From Ectobius pallidus (taxonomy: Eukaryota > Arthropoda > Insecta > Blattodea > Ectobiidae): a stretch of 64,000 nucleotides of DNA. Position numbers and translations under genes: made by a program. The notes below the pieces were generated by a model, which worked only from the letters and a program-made list of their open reading frames with translations, did not search any database and was not told the DNA's origin. The DNA is taken from contig CAXKWD010000007.1 of assembly GCA_964059195.1 (NCBI GenBank), positions 21,463,023 through 21,527,022 of the forward strand. The letters run 5' to 3'. Of the stretch, positions 57,701 through 64,000 are shown one piece after another (the first letter of the stretch is position 1; the number at the start of each line of letters is the position of its first letter).

Positions 57701-58007
57701 AATAGATTTTGTATGTATGTAGTTGCTATTTTAGAAAAAAGTACCTCGATTATACGAGTTAACGTGGACGACGACTAACTCATTTAACGGAAAATTAGGG
57801 AAAGAGATTATCACTTTATATTTTGTTTTTCGATAATTATAATTAACAACAATAGGCTCAAGGAACATGTTAATTATTGTACATACCTGGATTGTTGCTA
57901 ATTTCATATAAAATTAATAGTGAGTTCTCACTTCACAGTGTTTGTAATGTTCGTTATATTTGTATCCGGTACAAGTTGTGCAGATGAACCTAACCTTTCA
58001 CTCTTAA
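54720..58007. other. AT-rich stretch, possible first intron, no exon found
   Basis: More than 3 kb of low-G+C DNA without transposon ends, long ORFs or GC-rich exon-like islands. This is consistent with intron sequence after the donor at 54720. A G run of 10 lies near 57220-57230. The overlapping minus-strand ORFs at 57194-57492 are without motifs. Confidence 0.4.
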
Positions 58008-58536
58008 TTAAGTGCCAGTATGGTACTTTATGAGATTGTGTGGGGGACGGGAAAATGTCTGTTCGTCTGTCAGTGTGTCTGTGCGCGATTATTCAAATAC
58101 GCTTAATCGGATTTTCAAGAAACTTGGTATATGCATTTATAACTCCCTTGGGAATAAGCATATTGATTTCGGACCCAATCGGTTGACCGGTACCGGAGTA
58201 ATTCCCAATTTAATGCTTACAGTAATATATTAGACAGAATTTATCAAATGCAAATAAGTTCTCATGACAACGTATTGTTTTACAGTGTCCATATACGACT
58301 TTGGAAATTGCAATACAGTTAGCTGTGACAAATAACACTGCCCACATATTCCTTCACATGCTTATCAAAATTTAGACATTTTTCTTCCGTAAGCCCTGCT
58401 TAATGGATCGATCTGGAGCTTAACTCCGAAATCGATTACAAAAATAACTTAATTTCTGCAAATCATAATTGCAATTATCACTGATTAAAAAAAAATTCTG
58501 GCACTTTGTTATATCATTTTAACTGATTTTATTATT
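58008..58536 (+). mobile_element. GTCY-type repeat, full-length copy with single core
   Basis: It starts TTAAGTGCCAGTATGGTACT, has a short GTCTGTTCGTCTGTCAGTGT tract, one core (GATTATTCAAATACGCTTAA to ACCGGTACCGGAGTAATTCC), and ends CTGGCACTTTGTTATATCAT-TTTAACTGATTTTATT. AAGTGCCAG and CTGGCACTT form a 9-bp inverted pair 480 bp apart. The ORF in its 5' part is low quality and not conserved. Confidence 0.7.
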
Positions 58537-59045
58537 TACCTTAATTTGGATAACTGTTTGATAAATAATAGAAAACGTAAGGTGTGATCATAAGTTAGAA
58601 AATTGTAAGGTAATAAGATACAAATGAAGTGAAATTTAAAAGTGTAACTTTGTTATTTTAAGTTCTTGTATCAGGCCTTTGATGTCTTCTGTGTGAATGT
58701 GAAAAACAGTTTAACAGACCTACGAATCGACTGAGCTTCTAAAGAGTTCACACAAATATATGTTGCTAATAAACCGATTCAATGTATGGTAAATGCAGGC
58801 CTAATATAAGTCAGAATAGTTATACGTTCTATAATGTTTCGTATTTTATGAATACGCATTTTATCCATGAATTACGAGTAATTGTAATTCAAATTTATTG
58901 TCGGTATCGGTAACTACTCGTTACATTATATGTGATAATCACTGATGTTTTATGTTGTACAAAACAGCAATTACTATTACAAATATCGAACCAGAGATCA
59001 TTTAATCCCATTTATTACACTTTGATTTCCCTTACATGCAGCTAC
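58537..59045. other. no gene recognised
   Basis: AT-rich unique DNA. Confidence 0.45.
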
Positions 59046-59425
59046 GGAGTGTCCACATTCTGGAAAGTCAGGAAAATCGAAATCGGTCAGGGAATTTTGG
59101 AAAGTACCGGTAAAGGAAAAAGTCAGGGGAATTTGTAAAAAAAAATTATGTAATAGTCAGAGAAAATAACCAGCCCCAGTGAGCAAAATGTGGGGGTCAA
59201 GTGTTTTGCTGCAACACAGTCTGTGTAAGCAACTTTCTTTTCAGTTCTTGAGCCAATCGTTTCTTCTTTGTTTCTTCTTTTTGTTATGGGGATGAAGGAG
59301 GCTGTTTTTCTTTTGATTTGTTTACAGTTAACCTTGAAAACATTGTGGCCAGGGAAATATAATTTTCTAGTCATGGAAGTCATGGAAAAGTCAGAGAAAT
59401 TTATTACGAAATTTCTGTGGACATC
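59046..59425. mobile_element. possible decayed hAT-like element
   Basis: GGAGTGTCCACA at the left and GGATGTCCACA read inward from the right look like short terminal repeats. Inside, GGAAAGTCAGGAAAA, GTCAGGGAATTTTGG, AAAAAGTCAGGGGAA, CATGGAAGTCATGGAAAAGT and CAGAGAAATTTATT repeat one theme. No clean target duplication is visible. Confidence 0.4.
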
Positions 59426-60267
59426 CTGGGCTAACGATATTTTCATTAACATAACTGCGTGGAGCACTAGAACAATCGTGAAATTTATTTTGTTATTAGA
59501 CGATCTACCTTGGCATCACCTATACCAGGGTTTCCATGTTCAAGATTTACGAGAGACAATCAGTTAATTGGCGGAGAGCACAATTTTTGGGGATGAAATT
59601 ATATAAATTGTAAATAATGAACTGAACATAAAAGAAACTTCATACTTACGTATCTTTGATTCTTTTAATCTTTATTAAAGATGTTTTGAAGAAAGTTAAT
59701 TTTATCTTATAAGATGTAGCAGTATTTCACGTAGTGATTCTGAATTAGGCATTGAAATAATGGAATTACAAATTGAAATTAGTTACTTTAAATTAATTTC
59801 AGTAAAACTTAATTCCTGTTGACGTATTTTAATAAAACGTATATTAAATTAGTATATTTTAAAACTACCTCGTGAGTCACAAGGAAAGTCTTTGCGGTCC
59901 GCATTTTCATCCGGGCCGCCCGTCAGAACTTCCTGATCTACAACCAGTGATTCTTCAGGATGTTTACATAACGCAAAGGAAGAGTGAATAGGCGTTTCTT
60001 TCGTGATAGGTGACACAGGATGCCATGGGCAAGTCTAGTAATTTCCAAGATTTTCCTTACCCTCAAGAAAAGAACGATAGCAATAGTTGGCAGTATAGAC
60101 CATTCAGGCTTGAGATTTCCAAAATCTACCAATTTTATCTAATATTGTTCGAACAAAAAACTCCATTGTGGACTTGCAACAAAGCGATGTAACAATTTTC
60201 TTGCATGGGCGTTATTTAGTTTCTAATCATTTAATTTACATGTTTTTGTTCGACCATACTGTAATAC
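59426..60267. other. no gene recognised
   Basis: AT-rich; opposed ORFs at 59938-60192 are shadows without motifs. Confidence 0.45.
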
Positions 60268-60812
60268 TCTTATTACAAGTGATATAACGGTATCATAACG
60301 ATATCCATTACAATACAGATTTCCATTACAATACACATGTGGTATCGATTATTATCAAACACGGAACAATCTTGAATCCTTGAGAGCTGCAAATGAAACT
60401 GCGCAGTAAAAAACCTACATTTAAAATAAAATAAATTCTGTTCGCGTTATTTTTAATTTTAAATTGAGCTCGTTTCACATTGTAAAAATCCGTTCGTTTC
60501 AAGAAAACGGCCAAGAACAAGTTTTGACTTGATCGTTATTTGACTTAAACAGCTGCCATCTATCGCAGAAGAACTATGATAACTTGCTAACAGCTTATTG
60601 CCGCAGAAAGCCATTTTTTTTTTTTTGTGAGTCTAAGATCTCAAAACTTAGACATTTAATTATGGGCGAACAAATATAGTCGAATGTAACTTGCCTATAA
60701 TTGTTATTAAGATACTCGTAGACTATGTTGAAATGATGAACCTCGCTTTGTTCGTTTCATAAACATACTGGTATCTTAATAAACATCATTATGGGCTCGT
60801 TGCATAATGTAC
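60268..60812 (+). repeat. interspersed repeat family F, copy 2
   Basis: Colinear with 21840-22415 (ACAAGTGATATAACGGTATC, CGGAACAATCTTGAATCCTT, GCTGCCATCTATCGCAGAAG, GGGCTCGTTGCATAATGTAC). It ends about 20 bp before a small hAT MITE. Confidence 0.55.
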
Positions 60813-60831
60813 TCCCTATTGCATGCAGACA

Positions 60832-61232
60832 CATAGGCGTAACCAGGCCGACCATATGGGGGGGTTATAACATCCGCGGGGTGTGGGGGGTATGGAATAC
60901 CCCCCAGGAAAAGGTGGGTCCGGGGGTCCTCCCCCGGAAAATTTTAAAAATTAAGATGCAAAATAACGAGTTTTAAGCTTCCGGGGTCGTCCCCCGGAAA
61001 ATTTTAAAATTTAAGACGCAAAATAACGAGTTTTAAGCTTCCGGGGGTCTCCCCCGGAAAATTTTAAAAATTAAGACGCAAAATAACGAGTTTTAAGCTT
61101 CCCACGCTTTATACTTGTATTAAGTAAGCTTAATTTATGGGCAGACTTAAAAAAATTATACAATTTTCCTTTTTTTAATCAATGGGGGGGGGGGGGTTCA
61201 AACCCCCAAAACCCCCCCTCGCTACGCCTATG
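60832..61232 (+). mobile_element. small hAT MITE with hairpin units, copy 3
   Basis: CATAGGCGTA and TACGCCTATG termini enclose 401 bp. A perfect 8-bp repeat TGCAGACA flanks it (60824-60831, 61233-61240). There are three hairpin-bearing units, separated by AAGATGCAAAATAACGAG-type spacers, and an extra G-rich block (GGGGTGTGGGGGGTATGG) near the left end. The 61-codon ORF at the left end is a by-product. Confidence 0.93.
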
Positions 61233-61341
61233 TGCAGACATAAAAGAATTATTACTTATAGCCCTTTTACAGCTAATACTAATCATTTTTTATCATAAAA
61301 TTGACATAATATTTAGTGTGTTTTACGTTTCATTTATATTT

Positions 61342-62096
61342 GATTAAGTGCCAGTATGGTACTTTATGAGATAATGTGCGGGACGGGAAAATGTCTGTCT
61401 GTCTGTCCGTCTGTCCGTCCGTCCGTGTATCTTTAGGCGCGATAAATCAAATGCGCTTTATCGGATTATTATAAAACTTGGTATGCACATTTATAACGTC
61501 CATGGGAAGAAGCCTATTCATATTGGACCAAGTCGGTTGACCGGTACCGGGATAGAGTTCAATTTAGTGCCTATTTTATGATTATATATTACAAAGAATT
61601 TGTCAAATGCAAATCAGTTATCATGACAACATATTGTTTTACTGTGATCATATACGGCTAGGAAATTGCAATACAGTTAGCTATGACAAATAACGCTATT
61701 CCTTAACATACGCTTATCAAACTAGACCGTTAAACTGAGCTAGGTGGCCGAGAAAGTAACGTCTTGGACCCGCAATCTGGAGGTCCTTGGTTCAAATTTC
61801 GTAGCCGCCAATTTAATTTTTAATTTTTATTTTATTTTATGTGAGTGTGCGATTGTCAAGCTATCACAAATATGTATAGTTCTGCTGATGCTGGACGATT
61901 TTAATCTGATTAAAAAAAAAAACTAGACCTTTGTTCTTCCGTAAGCCCTGCTTAATGAATCAATCTGGAGCTTAACACGGAAGTCAATTTAAATTTAAAA
62001 AATCTTATTTTCTGCATATCATAAATGCAATTATAACTGATTAAACAAAAGCATTCTGGCGCTTTGTTACATCAGTTTACATGATTTTATTATTAA
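61342..62096 (+). mobile_element. GTCY-type repeat, split by a SINE
   Basis: It starts GATTAAGTGCCAGTATGGTA with an extended (GTCT/GTCC)n. One core (GATAAATCAAATGCGCTTTA to ACCGGTACCGGGATAG) follows, and the end is TCTGGCGCTTTGTTACATCA, then GATTTTATTATT. Without the SINE at 61729-61919 it is colinear with 58008-58536 (GTAAGCCCTGCTTAATG and other blocks). Confidence 0.72.
61729..61919 (+). mobile_element. short tRNA-derived SINE with poly-A tail, TSD-flanked
   Basis: The head GAGCTAGGTGGCCGAGAAAG (A box) and B box GGTTCAAATTTCG resemble a tRNA of the Ser/Leu type. A short body ends GATTTTAATCTGATT plus an A run. AAACTAGACC flanks it exactly (61719-61728, 61920-61929), and the host repeat supplies the empty-site context. 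It shares its head, but not its body, with family D. Confidence 0.85.
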
Positions 62097-62704
62097 AGTG
62101 CCCTGTGATTAAACTTAATGAGAAATCGATATGCAGTTTGCTATAGTCGTTAATTTTTTAAATTCTGGTGAAATTTCTATAAAAATGTTGAAATCTTCCA
62201 AACTTATTATACGCGGAACAATTAATCGTTGAATTTTCTGATGTTAGAATATAACTCATCCAAATGATTCGGGTACCTCTTTTCCATAACTTGAATGTGT
62301 TTATGAGGTAGAAGGTTCTATAATTATAATATCTGTAATATTATTAGAAGGCAAGTAACAGAAACATTAGACATTTCGACTATGCCGTTTAAAAGGCATG
62401 TACCGCATTCTAATGTCTAAATCCCAATAAATAAAAAAAACCAGATAGCCTGTTTCCTATATTTCATCAACAGTTCACCTAAGTATTGCCTTAATAGCCT
62501 TTATCTTAGATTATAATATTAGGCTATTTAAAACTTATTTATTAAAACTTTATGTGGCATGGAGCTTAGCCCATTAATATTTTCATTTTGAAGCAGGAAC
62601 TTTACCTTTAAAGACCCACTAGAAAGCACTGCTTTATTTTGTACAGTAATATTCGAAATCTGGTGGATTTTTGCTCCAAAATGACATCACTGCAAATTAG
62701 TAAT
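62097..62704. other. no gene recognised
   Basis: AT-rich unique DNA. A short inverted pair ACATTAGACATT / AATGTCTAAA near 62364-62420 is noted only. Confidence 0.4.
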
Positions 62705-62955
62705 GCACTGCTACAATCCGGATGGTCGTGATTTGATCCCCGCTATTTGGCCTAATGCTTCTGTTGTAACTATGGCCCTGGGGTTGACTCAGCCCACAAC
62801 AGAAATGAGCATTAAAAGCAATCGTAGGGTTAAAGATGACGGTAAGTGTGACAGTCTTACACCCTCATGTGATGAGTGTCTGAAAATTCTTGGGGCTTCA
62901 ACCTCTTGGAACCTTATGGACCTCCATCATAGTCTTTATAATGAACCTTTTTTTA
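62705..62955 (+). mobile_element. SINE family B, diverged copy
   Basis: GCACTGCTACAATCCGGATG, B box GATTTGATCCCCG, then GGCCCTGGGGTTGACTCAGC, CTTCAACCTCTTGGAACC and GGACCTCCATCATAGTCTTT match 20211-20515 with many substitutions. The spanning ORF is a by-product. Confidence 0.75.
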
Positions 62956-63251
62956 AAAATATCATTAATGATATTATGTCTAGGGATATAACCTGCATGT
63001 CTATCTATGAAATTTTATAGACTTTTTTTTTATTACCATAAGACCGCCTGAACATTTGTAGCGGAATAGTGTCATCCCTCCACTTTAAATTCATGAAACA
63101 TTTGGTTATTAACTGTAATGTGCTGTATAACTATTAGAGGTTTTTATTCACGTCTATTAATTTTAGAATACGAATTCTGTTGAATCATTTTTTAAAATTT
63201 AAATTAATTTCTTTTCTGAACTTGTACTTCTTGTTGTGAGATTCAAACTGA

Positions 63252-63548
63252 GTGGTCAGCCCAATGCTGGGGCCTCCTCCAAGACAATACGAACACAAAG
63301 GACGAGACACACCATTCACACACACACACACACACTCAACTCCGAACAAGGCGAGAATGGGATGAAGATGATAATGACGGCCAGATGATATCCGGGGACC
63401 ACAAGGGCCTAAAGTTACCTGACATTTGTCTCACAGGTGAGGGAAAACCCCGGAAGAAACCTCACCTAGTTAACTTGTCCCGACCAGGAATCGAACCCGG
63501 GCCCGCTGCGTGAGAGGAGTGAACGCGTCCACTGAGCCACAGCGGTGG
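63252..63548 (-). mobile_element. tRNA-derived SINE family E, copy 2 (minus strand)
   Basis: On the minus strand the head CCACCGCTGTGGCTCAGTGG and B box GGGTTCGATTCCTGG are followed by GTTTCTTCCGGGGTTTTCCC, GTAACTTTAGGCCCTTGTGG and CATCTGGCCGTCATTATCAT. A (TG)n run follows (plus-strand CA at 63317-63335), then the 3' block GTGTTCGTATTGTCTTGGAG. It is much better preserved than 43112-43390. Confidence 0.85.
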
Positions 63549-64000
63549 ATTTTTTGATATAGGCCTATTAATTACTTTTTAATCAATCTGATTAATATTT
63601 TTACGAAATTGAACTATAGAGGTTACGATACCAGTACTGGATCATTGTAGCATTGGCGTGCAGTTTACTACACTATTATTACCAATTATTTCTGTACAAG
63701 TTTCGTAACAGGTATGTCAACATAATTTCCTAATACGTGTTTTACTTATTTTATTTTGAATTCTAAGTGGACCCTGGAATTTAAAATACTAAAAACATGA
63801 TTTGCAAGAAAAGTATTTGGAGCTTTAGGCTTACATATCGAACTCGTTTATTTCATATGCCTATCTTTATACTTGATTGATTCTTGTCAACGTATTCAAC
63901 AGACCGCTTATTTCCCAACTAGCACTTGCCATTGTTAGAGTTAACATACAATGATATTAGACTATTTCTCAATTATTTCTGGACCTAGGGTCATAACAGG
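63549..64000. other. no gene recognised to window end
   Basis: AT-rich DNA without ORF, repeat or RNA gene. Confidence 0.45.

Noticed and set aside
59046..59425. Confident hAT call
   Set aside because: End repeats are short and no clean target duplication exists; kept only as a low-confidence feature.

Overview
This is AT-rich (roughly one third G+C by eye), gene-poor eukaryotic DNA, most likely from a large-genome arthropod and plausibly a cockroach- or termite-like insect. The organism is inferred from several signs. There are at least six tRNA-derived SINE types, insect-style LINE 3' ends, mariner/pogo/hAT-type DNA transposons, and mini-me-like repeats built on GTCY/TA microsatellites. 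There is one arthropod Inr+DPE core promoter, and there are no operons or long ORFs. I see no intact protein-coding gene, no rRNA, no functional tRNA and no CRISPR array. The only candidate host gene piece is a TATA-less Inr/DPE promoter at 54481-54515, with a 60-codon first coding exon (54540-54719) that ends in a phase-0 splice donor.

Layout. 1-10 kb: 5'-truncated SINE, a GTCY repeat with three internal cores, a palindromic mariner remnant (3100-3795), a LINE C-terminus, an hAT-like element with an 8-bp target duplication (5276-5938), a full-length long SINE, and a broken reverse transcriptase on the minus strand (8333-9523). 10-23 kb: two mini-me-like elements, one split by a SINE (15858-16259), foldback DNA, a LINE end interrupted by a small hAT MITE (14935-15193), a long-TIR MITE (17676-18216), two further SINEs and a second palindromic mariner remnant (21129-21787). 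23-35 kb: mostly featureless AT-rich DNA with GTCY fragments, a TA-flanked MITE (27258-27529), a third mini-me-like element, a SINE with a clean target duplication (31864-32097) and a LINE 3' end with an AAT tail. 35-48 kb: a second small hAT MITE, a pogo-like element whose only ORF is a psq-type helix-turn-helix (40007-41042), several SINEs, another hAT-like element (43627-44347) and a near-perfect hairpin (45147-45221). 48-64 kb: SINEs, a long-TIR element with a second MITE inserted at its very end (51485-52567), the promoter/first exon, about 3 kb of candidate intron, GTCY elements (one split by a SINE) and the third small hAT MITE (60832-61232).

The window is best read as intergenic or intronic DNA dominated by non-autonomous elements. 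Many boundaries can be fixed from target-site duplications or nested insertions visible in the sequence itself. The most unusual items are two independent inverted dimers of mariner 3' ends, an hAT MITE family with an internal array of G5/C5 hairpin units, the psq-only pogo-like element, two SINE families that share a body, and the isolated promoter/exon.
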